Below, piece after piece: positions 25,821 through 34,208 of a stretch of 49,701 bases of DNA. Every line of letters starts with the position of its first letter. Within the stretch, counting starts at the first letter, position 1. This DNA comes from CAYJPA01 sp964371945. GTDB taxonomy: Bacteria; Chloroflexota; Chloroflexia; Thermomicrobiales; UBA6265. Under the pieces are notes generated by a model. That model worked only from the letters and a program-made list of their open reading frames with translations. It was not told where the DNA came from and did not search any database. Position numbers and translations under genes: made by a program. The stretch is taken from the NCBI GenBank assembly GCA_964371945.1, contig CAYJPA010000041.1, forward strand, positions 1-49,701. The letters are read 5' to 3'.

Positions 25821-25942
25821 ACCTGGCTCCTCAGGTGATTCCTCCCTGTCCGTGTTAAGGAAGCAGGAGACCGAGCCGATCCCGGCCGCCGGAGCCGGGA
25901 CAACCCCAACTAGAACGAAACTCGCTGTGAAAATTACTCTAT

Positions 25943-25978
25943 TCTTGACGATAGAGGTTTTCAACCCACGTGTCAAGA
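25943..25978 (-). promoter_or_regulatory. Promoter of the sugar/polyol operon with overlapping dyad
   Basis: On the minus strand TTGACA (25971-25976), a 17-nt spacer and TATCGT (25948-25953) form a good sigma70-like promoter. The 7-bp arms TCTTGAC/GTCAAGA (25943-25949 and 25972-25978) overlap both boxes and could be an operator. It would give a leader of about 250 nt before the Gfo/Idh gene. Confidence 0.55.
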
Positions 25979-26223
25979 GTTGGAACCAGGTCCATCACAT
26001 CTTATTACGGAAACCAAAATTCTGTGCAAACCTGGCGACCCCTCGGCCGTGAGGATCGGGATCGTTCTGCCTAGCGTCAAAAATTTGGATTTAGGCGCCT
26101 TCCATCGATCAACAATCGCCTCATTGCGGATTTCCGGAATCCCGAATTCACGCTCAGAACCCTAGTTCGGCGTCCACGGGACCGGAAATAACTGACCAGG
26201 GGCATTATCTGAATTTAGATGCA

Positions 26224-26255
26224 ATTGCCCTGAGTGCAGGCACTGATATGGCAAT
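26224..26255. promoter_or_regulatory. Nested inverted repeat upstream of the putative glycosidase
   Basis: ATTGCC (26224-26229) pairs with GGCAAT (26250-26255), and inside them AGTGC-AG-GCACT (26233-26244) is a perfect dyad. It lies about 150 bp before the GTG at 26407 and may be an operator or hairpin. No clear promoter boxes were found with it. Confidence 0.35.
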
Positions 26256-26406
26256 CTTCGGTGGTTGTTTGTGGCGGCCAAAACCGTCGCACGCGGATCG
26301 AGGCAAGTGTCGCCAATGATGGATTGATGCTCGCAAGATGCGAGAATAGTCACTCAGCGAATTTCGAGAACGACGGCATGGAAATTGTCGCACCGGAGGC
26401 TCAGTT

Positions 26407-28083
26407 GTGAGAACGACTTCGATTCGATTGAGTGGCAAGGTCGGGATTCGTGGTGCTGGAGAACATCCGCACGGGGCCCGGCGGTTGCGCACAGAACTGC
26501 CGAACCTCGACTGGATCGATCTTCAAGCTGAAACGCCAGACGGTATACCGGTCGTTTCGCTCTCGCGGGATGACCGGCGATCAGAAGGCGCATTTGCCAT
26601 CAACGTTGCGGATGGCGCTGTTCCTGCAATCGATATCAGCGGTGGGCCGTTCTCTGGTGTGATCTACGGCGTCGAGGAGCTTGTTCAGAAGCAGGCCAAA
26701 ACCTCCGGCAACGTGGTTGAAATCCCATCTGGTGTCATCGAACAGACTCCCGGTCTTGCTTATAGGACCTTTTGGAATTGGGACCACTCCACGAACTGGG
26801 ACATGGAATTGATCGGCGTGCAGGAGATTGGCGCCGCGAATCCCTATTCCAGACCGTCGCAAGGGTTCCTCGCCGATTTCAAACGCTGCGTCGACTTCAT
26901 GAGCCGGAACCGCATCGCCGCGGTCACGATCTATGGGTTCCTGCGGGAATCGCATGGAGGGATCGAGGCCGCTCAGGAGCTCTGCCGGTACGCCAATGAA
27001 CGAGGTGTTCGGATTTTGCCGGGGGTCGCGATCAACGCCTACGGCGGCATCGTCTGGGAGATGGACCACCAATACAACCTCGCGGCCTGGCTGCGCAAAC
27101 ACCCGGAGCTCGCGGCCGAAATGGAACGCCCCGCCGGATTTCAGATTCCAGATCTCGATCACACGCTCTACTTTCCTCACGGCGATTACCTCCTCCGTGG
27201 CTGCCCGTCGCGCAAAGAGAACGAGGATTGGATGGCGGAGGGCATCGCCTGGCTTACCGAGACCTTTGAGATCGGTGGGATCAACATCGAAGCCGGCGAT
27301 TATGGCGTCTGCGGCTGCGATCTCTGCGAGGCGCGGAGAGCAGAGCGAGAAGATGCAGCACGGCGCGAGGGGTATGCGGAATCGTGGTCGCACGCCGATA
27401 TGGCTGATCTCTTCCCGCGCCTCTATGAAACCGCCAAAGCGATCCGCCCCGACGCTTGGATCTATTCCGAGATCCAGTGGGATAACCTCTTTGATTCAGA
27501 GGCCATGGAGCCTCTTCACGGATTGCCCGACGGCGCAATTTTTCAGCACACCTTCAACAACAGCTACTGGGCGCGCATCAAATCCGAGTTGACCGCGCAA
27601 AATGCCGGCTCGATTCCCACCAAGCAAAATGTCTTCAGATCGCAGGGCAAATGCCAGTGGAACGGCGATAGCCGGACCGAGCGCTACTTCTTCAACGGCC
27701 GTGATTTCGCGGAAATGGCCTGGAAAGCGAACGAGGTCGGGTTCAACGGACTCACCATCTGGGGCGAGGCGTCCGGTTACCACACCAATGCGGAATTGAG
27801 TTATCTCGCATTCGCCCGCTTCACCTGGGACCCGACCCTCACCTGGGACCGGTTCGTCAGCGAAGACGTCGCACCGCTGCTCGGCGGCGTGAATGCGGCC
27901 ATCCGCTACCTTGAGATCGCGAATGAATTCGACCAGGGCCACCAGCTCGATAGTGGCCGGCTGAGAACATTCCAGCTGGAGGCGCTGGACGCGGCCCGCG
28001 ACCCCGACGACAACATCGCACGTCGCTGGCTCTGGCTCGCGGAGCACATCGCCCGTCGCCGGCACAACTTATTGGCAGAGTAG
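26407..28083 (+). CDS. Putative glycoside hydrolase (GH20-type N-domain plus TIM barrel)
   Basis: A 558-residue protein, probably a cytoplasmic or non-classically located glycosidase since no signal peptide is seen. Residues about 45-100 have the alpha/beta domain common before GH20/GH67-type barrels (AFAINV...IDISGGPFSGVIYGVEELVQ). The barrel starts near TPGLAYRTFWNW; FKRCVDFMSRNRIAAVTIYG, RGVRILPGVAINAYG, INIEAGDYGVCGCDLCEA and IYSEIQWDN are strand ends with candidate catalytic Glu. The CGCDLC cysteine cluster recalls DUF4838-type proteins. GTG 26407 has GGAGG upstream. It is divergent from the sugar importer, suggesting a shared substrate. The exact family is uncertain. Confidence 0.7.
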   Translation: MRTTSIRLSGKVGIRGAGEHPHGARRLRTELPNLDWIDLQAETPDGIPVVSLSRDDRRSEGAFAINVADGAVPAIDISGGPFSGVIYGVEELVQKQAKTSGNVVEIPSGVIEQTPGLAYRTFWNWDHSTNWDMELIGVQEIGAANPYSRPSQGFLADFKRCVDFMSRNRIAAVTIYGFLRESHGGIEAAQELCRYANERGVRILPGVAINAYGGIVWEMDHQYNLAAWLRKHPELAAEMERPAGFQIPDLDHTLYFPHGDYLLRGCPSRKENEDWMAEGIAWLTETFEIGGINIEAGDYGVCGCDLCEARRAEREDAARREGYAESWSHADMADLFPRLYETAKAIRPDAWIYSEIQWDNLFDSEAMEPLHGLPDGAIFQHTFNNSYWARIKSELTAQNAGSIPTKQNVFRSQGKCQWNGDSRTERYFFNGRDFAEMAWKANEVGFNGLTIWGEASGYHTNAELSYLAFARFTWDPTLTWDRFVSEDVAPLLGGVNAAIRYLEIANEFDQGHQLDSGRLRTFQLEALDAARDPDDNIARRWLWLAEHIARRRHNLLAE

Positions 28084-28113
28084 CTCAGATTCGAGATAAT
28101 GCACGGCTCGAAT

Positions 28114-28524
28114 TCACTGTTGAAGGGGATCAGCGACGGTAGCGCCCTGTGACCTCAGTTCTCGAATGTTTTTCGTCAGGATGGGCGCATCTTCGCTGAC
28201 GGCCCTTGAGGCAAGGTAGGCGTCGACAAATCCGAGGCCGGGTGTTTCTGACCAACGCTTCAATGAATCGATGAATAGGGCCTTGTCACAAACTACGCCC
28301 GGCATTTCGATAACACCGGTTAGAAAACTCGCAAGGCCAGACCTTGTTGATCCTTTGCGATAGCGAGGAATCGCGTAAGTCAACTCGTGCAGCACTAATA
28401 TGTCAAAAACGGCGGTCACAGCGTTTTGGCGAAGCGCCTCCAGGAGGGCGGAGCATTCAGCGCTGTGGCTATCGTTCGAAAGAGCGTGCATAAATATGTT
28501 GGTGTCGAGATATGGACTACTCAC
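28114..28524 (-). CDS. PIN-domain toxin (VapC-like)
   Basis: A 136-residue PIN ribonuclease. The acidic catalytic residues are in place: Asp7 (YLDTNIFMHAL), Glu47 (LVLHELTYAI) and Asp101 (GFVDAYLASRA), with NIRELRSQG near the C-terminus. GTG 28524 overlaps the upstream antitoxin by 8 bp, so the pair is translationally coupled. It should cleave RNA when released from its partner. It is convergent with the glycosidase gene, 31 bp away. Confidence 0.88.
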   Translation of the reverse strand: MSSPYLDTNIFMHALSNDSHSAECSALLEALRQNAVTAVFDILVLHELTYAIPRYRKGSTRSGLASFLTGVIEMPGVVCDKALFIDSLKRWSETPGLGFVDAYLASRAVSEDAPILTKNIRELRSQGATVADPLQQ

Positions 28525-28789
28525 ACTGATTTCGCATTCGCTCTACTAATTCATCCGCGGCGTCGGCCCGTCCAAGACGAATGGCTTCGTTGACATCGAG
28601 TCCTACCGCTGACTCGTCAAGTGGGAATTGGGCTTTGAATTCCTCGATCGACATTGGCTTTATGGCGTGAATCCTGATCTCGTTGGGACCGTAAATCCCA
28701 ATGGAGACCGTGGTTCCTGGCTCCATCCCGACTCGCTTTCGAATATCGGCCGGTAACGTGATCTGTCCTCGTGATTGAACCTTGAGCAT
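28517..28789 (-). CDS. AbrB/MazE-type antitoxin (SpoVT_AbrB fold)
   Basis: A 90-residue protein with an N-terminal swapped-hairpin DNA-binding domain: KVQSRGQITLPADIRKRVGMEPGTTV. The C-terminal half (SIEEFKAQFPLDESA...DAADELVERMR) is a partner-binding tail. It precedes the PIN toxin with an 8-bp overlap and should both neutralise it and repress the pair. ATG 28789 has GGAG 12 nt upstream, which is somewhat long. Confidence 0.88.
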   Translation of the reverse strand: MLKVQSRGQITLPADIRKRVGMEPGTTVSIGIYGPNEIRIHAIKPMSIEEFKAQFPLDESAVGLDVNEAIRLGRADAADELVERMRNQCE

Positions 28790-28952
28790 GGCACCAAAAC
28801 GCTCCTACTGCGGAAACAAATCGCCCTTGAGTTGCAGTTGGCGAACTGCATGCGATCTTGCACTAAGTATGCAGATCACTGAAATTGCAGTCAATGCTTT
28901 GAAGCAACGTTTCGCGTTCAGCAAGTACTGCAATTGGGCCGCCGGCACGCGA

Positions 28953-29291
28953 TCAGTCCCCTTGTTCGGCAGGGGCGAAGAAGACCAAGATCGTAAGGTC
29001 TTCAGTGATATCGTGGAACCGATGCTCGGCAAGTGCCGCGACATAGATCGTCGTGCCGGAACATGCCGCGATCGTCACACCCTCGCACGTGAATAAGGAG
29101 GCGCCGCTAATAACATAGTAAATCTCATCCTCGTTATGCGGCTTCTGCGGATCAACCCCGCCGGCCGGGAGTCGATAAATACCGGTGCTTAGGGCGGGAA
29201 CGCGAAGGAACTCCATCCAGGCATTGCCGATTGCATCATGCTTGGCAAGAAGGTCTCTCAGTTCGAACGATTGCATCACGTCGTTTGCCAC
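28953..29291 (-). CDS. Cupin-domain protein
   Basis: A 112-residue small cupin. The metal-binding motif is KPHNEDEIYYVISG and the second His motif AEHRFHDI. GTG 29291 is chosen because GGAGG lies 7 nt upstream; the open frame extends to a TTG at 29363 without a ribosome site. Such single-domain cupins bind a metal and may be dioxygenases, isomerases or sensors. It follows the M20 peptidase gene on the same strand by about 100 bp. Function unknown. Confidence 0.8.
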   Translation of the reverse strand: MANDVMQSFELRDLLAKHDAIGNAWMEFLRVPALSTGIYRLPAGGVDPQKPHNEDEIYYVISGASLFTCEGVTIAACSGTTIYVAALAEHRFHDITEDLTILVFFAPAEQGD

Positions 29292-29389
29292 ATCACTGCC
29301 TCCTAGGTCACCGAAGCGAAGCACCTCAGAATCCTGTTCAAGCGAGATGATGCCAAGTGCCAATCACCCCTTGGGTGACCGTGCCACTC

Positions 29390-30556
29390 CTACGAAACCG
29401 GGAGCAATTCGCACGCGAATCGAAGCAGTACCCTCACGGTTGCGGCAATGCTCGGCAAATCGACCCACTCGTCCGCTTCGTGAAAGTTCGCGCCAAGCGG
29501 TCCGAACATCACCGTCGGAATCCCCGCCTCGGCCGAGAAGAGGTTCATATCGCCATAGCCAGTGTAGCGATAGTCGGGCAAACGACCGGTTTCGCGCTCG
29601 TAGGCTCGTGAAAAAGCCTGGACGACCGGCGCGTCGATCGGCGTTTCCCAGGCGGGGTAGTACGGTGGATCGAACGAGAATTCGAATCGCGCAGGCGATT
29701 CGAGCTTCGCGACGAGATTCTCCAAACGACCGATCACCTCGTCCGCGGTTTCGCCGGGAACGGTGTGCCAGTTGATCAGAGCTTGAGCGTGCTCTGGAAC
29801 CACGATCGACTCGTACTTTTCCGGGCCGCCGCGCGTGGCAAGCACGCATTGGCTCGGTTTGATCCGCGGATGAGTGCCGAGCGGGACTTCGTCCAATCTC
29901 GCGACGAAGCGTGACGCCTCAACCGCTGCATTGATCCCCCGTTCCGGCCACGATGCATGTGCCGCTTTGCCCGCGACATCGACACGGATCAGGATTTTGC
30001 CGAATGAACCGAGACATGGGTGCGTCCACGAGGCCTCGGTCACGACACAAAAATCGGCCGTGATGCCGGAGTCGATCAACGCGTGGGCGCCCTCTGAATA
30101 TGCTTCTTCGTCAGTGACGGAAGAAAAGACGACCGTGCCCGCCCATTTGTCGCGCGCCCGACTCAGCGCTCGCGTTGCCATCATCGCCGCCACGACGCCC
30201 GATTTCATATCGGCCGCGCCCAAACCGTAGAACCGGTCACCTTCCCGATAGCCGAAGAGCCGTGCTTCGTCCCATCGTGGGTCGATCGAGGCCGTGTCGA
30301 CATGCCCGTTGAACAGTAACGTGGGACCGTCGCCATTGGACACCCGGGCGATCGCGTTGGACAGCCCCGATCCGACATCGACTAGTTCCGGCGCAAGCCC
30401 TTGCCCAGCCAACCAGGTCGCCACGCGGACCTGCACCGCCTGCTCCTCACCAGGGAGCGATCTGATCGCGACTAGTTCTGCCAGCAGCGCGGCGGCTTCT
30501 TCGGCATCAGTGCTCGCTTCGAGCCAGTCGTCAATGTTCACGGCCTTAAAGTTCAT
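29390..30556 (-). CDS. M20-family metallopeptidase (ArgE/DapE-like)
   Basis: A 388-residue di-zinc amidohydrolase. Ligands are visible as FNGHVDTAS (His85, Asp87), GLGAADMKSG (Asp116), SVTDEEAYSEGAH (Glu150/151) and a C-terminal NFHEADEWVDL His. It is more ArgE/DapE-like than the M20 gene at 3587 and only distantly similar to it. ATG 30556 has AGGAG 9-10 nt upstream; GTG 30562 would be too close. It lies 24 bp after the YdcZ-like transporter gene, suggesting uptake or export and hydrolysis of an acylated amino acid or dipeptide. Confidence 0.88.
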   Translation of the reverse strand: MNFKAVNIDDWLEASTDAEEAAALLAELVAIRSLPGEEQAVQVRVATWLAGQGLAPELVDVGSGLSNAIARVSNGDGPTLLFNGHVDTASIDPRWDEARLFGYREGDRFYGLGAADMKSGVVAAMMATRALSRARDKWAGTVVFSSVTDEEAYSEGAHALIDSGITADFCVVTEASWTHPCLGSFGKILIRVDVAGKAAHASWPERGINAAVEASRFVARLDEVPLGTHPRIKPSQCVLATRGGPEKYESIVVPEHAQALINWHTVPGETADEVIGRLENLVAKLESPARFEFSFDPPYYPAWETPIDAPVVQAFSRAYERETGRLPDYRYTGYGDMNLFSAEAGIPTVMFGPLGANFHEADEWVDLPSIAATVRVLLRFACELLPVS

Positions 30557-30580
30557 CGCCACTGGCTCCTTGTTCTTTCG

Positions 30581-31036
30581 TCAGAAGACGCGTATGAGCG
30601 CGACTCCGGCAAGCAGCAGCACAACGCCCAGGATGCGCTGCGCATTCACATGATGAACCTGCAGCCCAAGCACTCCCATGTGATCCATGACCATCGCGGC
30701 GAACATCTGGCCCGTCACCAACAATGCGAAAAGCACGCCGCTCCCCAATTTGCTGACCAGGAAAAGCGTTGCAGCCACGATGCACGCTCCAAGCAAACCG
30801 CCGGTTAGCAGCCACCAGGGACCACCGGTCAGGCGCCCGACGTCCGGCGCCAATCGCCTTGAAGAGATTGCCGAAACGAAAAAGAGCGACAGAGTCGAAA
30901 TCGATGTCGAAACAAGCGCCGCCTGCCAGGGGTCCGCCAGCCGGACCCTCATCTGTCCATTGATGTTGGACTGCACAACCATAAAGACACCTGCACCAAT
31001 GGCCATGAGGATAAAAATGACAGTCATAGGGCGCAC
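30581..31036 (-). CDS. DMT-superfamily transporter (YdcZ/DUF606 type)
   Basis: A membrane protein of about 150 residues with five hydrophobic spans. The opening IFILMAIGAGVFMVVQSNINGQM is characteristic of the DUF606/YdcZ half-size members of the drug/metabolite transporter superfamily, and the last span is ILGVVLLLAGVALIRVF. They probably function as dimers. GTG 31036, 5 nt after GGAGG, is preferred; ATG 31027 is an alternative. It heads a three-gene unit with M20 and cupin genes. Confidence 0.82.
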   Translation of the reverse strand: MRPMTVIFILMAIGAGVFMVVQSNINGQMRVRLADPWQAALVSTSISTLSLFFVSAISSRRLAPDVGRLTGGPWWLLTGGLLGACIVAATLFLVSKLGSGVLFALLVTGQMFAAMVMDHMGVLGLQVHHVNAQRILGVVLLLAGVALIRVF

Positions 31037-31352
31037 GTGCTCCTCCCCGCGATACGGCCGGCAAAGCGAGATCGTTCGCGCTCGGTATCGTTCTTGCATC
31101 CTCTCAAAGCCGGTGCCGTCTCACAAGGAGACCGGCAATCCGGTCGGCGCCGTGACAATCGTACCGATTGGACGCACGGAAACGTAGGAGTATCTGGTCG
31201 CAGGGGGCTAGGAGCATCGGCGACGCCGGCTGTGACCTCTAGCTCCTTTCGCCTGAGCTGGTCGGGTCTTACTCTTGGGACCGGCAGTAGATGAGATCAC
31301 GCGATTGGTAGTACACTGTACGTACCCCGCCCACGGCGAAAGGTAATTCGAG

Positions 31353-31532
31353 ATGGAACAGGTCCTTCGGTCTGGTGAGCTAACCTTGAGTGAGCAGTAC
31401 GTGACCGCACAAGAAGGAATGTCTCAACGCGAAGATGACCTCGGCTTCGCCGCCGCGCTGAAATTCGCGGTTCCCGCGGGTCTCATGCTTTGGGCACTCG
31501 TCATCATTGGAGTTTTCCGGTTCGCCGCCTAG
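31353..31532 (+). CDS. Small single-span membrane protein (59 residues)
   Basis: An open frame too short for most gene callers. AAAGG stands about 10 nt before the ATG, the N-terminal 30 residues are polar and acidic, and residues about 34-57 (FAAALKFAVPAGLMLWALV...) form one membrane span. It is followed 25 bp later by a strong terminator in the same direction, which supports its being a real transcript. I do not recognise a family. Confidence 0.6.
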   Translation: MEQVLRSGELTLSEQYVTAQEGMSQREDDLGFAAALKFAVPAGLMLWALVIIGVFRFAA

Positions 31533-31556
31533 TCCCGCTTTAAACGAGCGTTCTCG

Positions 31557-31589
31557 CCGCCGGTTGAGCATCTGCTCCCGGCGGTTTTT
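31557..31589 (+). terminator. Rho-independent terminator
   Basis: CCGCCGG (31557-31563) pairs with CCGGCGG, with an inner GAGCA/TGCTC stem, followed by five T (31585-31589). It ends the 59-residue membrane protein gene and lies between it and the convergent NUDIX gene. Confidence 0.9.
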
Positions 31590-31605
31590 GTGTCTTGTTC
31601 TCAGA

Positions 31606-32415
31606 CTATAACTGCCAACTGGCGGCTAATCCCGAGGCGAACATGCATGAGACATGTGCAATTAAGCAGGCCAGCCCTGCAGGGGCGACCTCGTTCCAAT
31701 GGTCTCCGATCCATTGATGCAGCTCAGCAGGGCTGTTCGAGATCGCGATCAAGTCGCTGTGCTCGTCACCCGTGAAATTCAGGATCGCCTCCGCGGGCAA
31801 CGCTAGGCGGGTCAACAGCAGGATATCCGGCTTCAATGTCTGCGTGTCGCGTGCAATACCGAGGCAGCTCATCTCGACGATCGCGGATCGTGGAAGTCCG
31901 AGCTCCTCGTCGAACTCGATCGTCATAACCTCGAACGGATCAGCGCTCAGCCTGCCGCCGGTGTCGACCGGACTGAGCGATCCTCCGCAGAAGTGTAGCG
32001 TCCCGGGATGCTCGAATACGGTCTGACTGCGCCGCTGCAGCACGATCTTATCGTCCGACGTGAGCAAAACCGAACAAACACCAGTTCCATTCGCCAGAAA
32101 CGCTTCGCCGAACCGTTGCTCAATGTCCGGGTTCGCGACATTGGTTCCGACGAATTCTCGATAATCGGCGAGTCCGAAACTAATATAAAGTTCTCCATCC
32201 TCAACCGACCAGCCCCGAAAACCGCACATCGGACCCGGAAAAAGCGACTGACCACGCGCCTTCGTTTGCTCCAACCGTCGATTCCAGGCCTCTTCGATAA
32301 GCGACTCGGTTTCGGGATTCTTGCTCATTCGCCGCGTACTCACCATGCAGTGCACGTGCTTGCGCTCGAACGGCCCCAGAAGCATCAAGTGAAATGGAAC
32401 AACTCGCTCGCTCAT
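31606..32415 (-). CDS. NUDIX-like protein (NUDT22-like)
   Basis: A 269-residue protein with a degenerate NUDIX box, CGGSLSPVD...PFEVMTIEFDEELGL (about residues 148-180), and an N-terminal extension containing FGLADYREFVGTNVA, which resembles the NUDT22/UDP-sugar hydrolase type. The REUxEE core reads TIEFDEELGL, so metal binding is plausible but not assured. ATG 32415 overlaps the pucR stop by 4 bp; the longer open frame upstream is a shadow of pucR. Likely cleaves a nucleotide-linked pyrophosphate; substrate uncertain. Confidence 0.65.
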   Translation of the reverse strand: MSERVVPFHLMLLGPFERKHVHCMVSTRRMSKNPETESLIEEAWNRRLEQTKARGQSLFPGPMCGFRGWSVEDGELYISFGLADYREFVGTNVANPDIEQRFGEAFLANGTGVCSVLLTSDDKIVLQRRSQTVFEHPGTLHFCGGSLSPVDTGGRLSADPFEVMTIEFDEELGLPRSAIVEMSCLGIARDTQTLKPDILLLTRLALPAEAILNFTGDEHSDLIAISNSPAELHQWIGDHWNEVAPAGLACLIAHVSCMFASGLAASWQL

Positions 32416-34058
32416 CCCCTGTTGCCCCTGCTGAATAGCGCGAGGTGGATGCACAATGCGAGGTGGAGGCGAAGGCGGACATCTGCATCGTCGAGATTCA
32501 AGCCTGTGATCTCCCGTATCCGCACGAGGCGGTAAAGCACGGTGTTTCGATGGACGTCGAGCATTCCGGCCGCTTCCTTCGGACCACAATTGGAATCGAA
32601 GAACGCCTTCAGCGTCCGGATTAGATCGCCGGCGTGAAGCTGGTCATAATCAATCAGCGCGGTCAATGCTTCATCATGAAACGCGCGGAGCTCCGGATGC
32701 TGTTCGATGGCAAAGATCAAACGATAAACACCGAGATCCTCGAACCGGGTCATTCCTCCGACGCCTGAGAGTCGCCGGCCCATCGTCAATGCGTGTTTCG
32801 CCTCTTGATGAGACTGCTGGATACCGAGTAGACCGGATCTGACCTGCCCAGAGCCGACCGAAACCGTAGTGAAGGGGTCGGCTAATCGGCGGTTCAATTC
32901 ATCGTGCAATGTCGTCGCGATGTTGTTGGCTTCGGTCGCATCGGCACAGGGCCACAAGATCTCGGCGCTGTTGTTGCGAATCCGCCAGAGCAAGCGCGGC
33001 CCGCGGCGGACCATGAGCTCGTCAAGCGCGGGCCAGCGATTCTCGCGTGAGCGGGCAATGCTCGTGTGATTCACCGAATCGAGCCGGGCGACCACCACCA
33101 CATGCGGTGCCAGGAGATCGTGGCCCAGTCGCTTCGCCTGTTGGATTAGCGACAACTCGCTACGGAGCGCGCCATCGAGCACTTCATCCAAAACATTGAT
33201 CTCAATTTCGCGCCGTGCGGCGAGCGTTGCGTAGTCGCGTGCCATGACCACCGCGCACGCGGCAGCACCGCGTGAGGTCAACACTTGCTCCTCGGACGTG
33301 ACGGTGCGATTGCGCACGACCATTGAAAGGTTGCCAAGCAGCCCGTCGCGACCGATCACCGGAGCCACGATCCGGCTCCATGGCTCTGCCAGCGGATAGA
33401 CTTCCGCCGGAGGTTCGGCGGGACTGCTTGCGGTCGTGGTCCTGAGCCATCCTGTGATCGATTCGCGTCCGTCGATCAGCAACGACTCGATGGTGCTTCG
33501 TTGCACGTGCTCATCGCTCGATGCAAACGCGATGATTCTGCCGTCCCGTCCCTCGAGCGCCACAGCGTATCCGCCGAGCTCCGCCAGCGCGCGCAGCATT
33601 GCCGGAAGGGTCTCCCCGGCGATCGCCAGCTCGAGCAGCCGCCGGCCGGCCTCCTGACCGCTTCGTTGAACTTCTCGCCGCCGTTCCGTGATCAAATGCG
33701 ATGCTTCGCGCTCGAGCGAGCTGAGATCGGCCGACGCCGGCAGTTGCAGAAACGCGACGCTGGTCTCGTCGGCCGCGGATCGAGCGGCCGCGCTCACCCG
33801 CCCGACGAATGCGATCGCGGCGACTTTGAGCGCCGCCAATTCCCGCACCGCGGTTTCGAGCGTCATTCGCTCATCAACATTCGAGAGCGCGGTTCCGCTG
33901 ACGAGCACGATCTCGCCACCCTTGAGATGGGCGAATGCCGGCGGGCTCGGCTTTGGACGTGTGGCCCAGGTCACCTCGCGACCGAGCGCCGCGGCCCCCG
34001 CGATCACCTGTGTCCCCTCGGGAAACGTCAACTCCATGATGTCCTGTACGGTGATCAC
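32412..34058 (-). CDS. PucR-family transcriptional regulator
   Basis: A 548-residue regulator. The N-terminal PucR domain begins ITVQDIMELTFPEGTQVIAGAAALGREVTW; the middle has a GAF-like/CdaR-type region, and the C-terminus ends in the PucR HTH (AAGMLDVHRNTVLYRLVRIREITGL). GTG 34058 is chosen because the family starts there and GGAG lies 10 nt upstream; the earlier open frame contains heptamer repeats. PucR-type regulators control purine, amino acid or polyamine catabolism. Its place downstream of glnA suggests a role in nitrogen metabolism. Confidence 0.85.
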   Translation of the reverse strand: MITVQDIMELTFPEGTQVIAGAAALGREVTWATRPKPSPPAFAHLKGGEIVLVSGTALSNVDERMTLETAVRELAALKVAAIAFVGRVSAAARSAADETSVAFLQLPASADLSSLEREASHLITERRREVQRSGQEAGRRLLELAIAGETLPAMLRALAELGGYAVALEGRDGRIIAFASSDEHVQRSTIESLLIDGRESITGWLRTTTASSPAEPPAEVYPLAEPWSRIVAPVIGRDGLLGNLSMVVRNRTVTSEEQVLTSRGAAACAVVMARDYATLAARREIEINVLDEVLDGALRSELSLIQQAKRLGHDLLAPHVVVVARLDSVNHTSIARSRENRWPALDELMVRRGPRLLWRIRNNSAEILWPCADATEANNIATTLHDELNRRLADPFTTVSVGSGQVRSGLLGIQQSHQEAKHALTMGRRLSGVGGMTRFEDLGVYRLIFAIEQHPELRAFHDEALTALIDYDQLHAGDLIRTLKAFFDSNCGPKEAAGMLDVHRNTVLYRLVRIREITGLNLDDADVRLRLHLALCIHLALFSRGNRG

Positions 34059-34061
34059 GAC

Positions 34062-34095
34062 GTGAAAGCTCCAGGCTCCAAGCCACAAGCCACAA
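34062..34095. repeat. Heptamer repeat array upstream of pucR
   Basis: On the minus strand GGCTTGT-GGCTTGG-AGCCTGG-AGCTTTC stands directly before the pucR start. It is in inverted orientation to the array at 34176-34207, and both share CAAGCCACAAGC on opposite strands, so the transcript could form a long-range stem. Confidence 0.6.
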
Positions 34096-34175
34096 CCTTC
34101 GGTTCGTCGACGCGCAGTTGGTCTGGCGCACGATATTTGGGACATGAGAAAGAGTTGACGTTCCGTTCGTCCTCC

Positions 34176-34208
34176 AGCTTGTAGCTTGTGGCTTGCAGCT
34201 TGAAGCTA
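34176..34208. repeat. Heptamer repeat array directly after the glnA stop
   Basis: On the plus strand AGCTTGT-AGCTTGT-GGCTTGC-AGCTTGA-AGCTAG; read on minus, glnA's TAG (34206-34208) is followed at once by CTTCAAG-CTGCAAG-CCACAAG-CTACAAG. The same arrangement follows the zinc dehydrogenase stop at 16983. Confidence 0.7.

Larger units (their letters stand above)
25692..26406. other. Divergent regulatory region between the sugar operon and the glycosidase
   Basis: These 715 bases hold no convincing long gene. On the minus side they contain a promoter (25948-25976), a 7-bp-arm hairpin (TCCCGGC/GCCGGGA, 25880-25900), a 23-codon open frame (25749-25820) and a TGGGA/TCCCA dyad (25725-25740). Toward the plus-strand glycosidase a nested dyad (26224-26255) is visible. 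The middle, about 25980-26220, shows nothing I can interpret. Confidence 0.6.
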
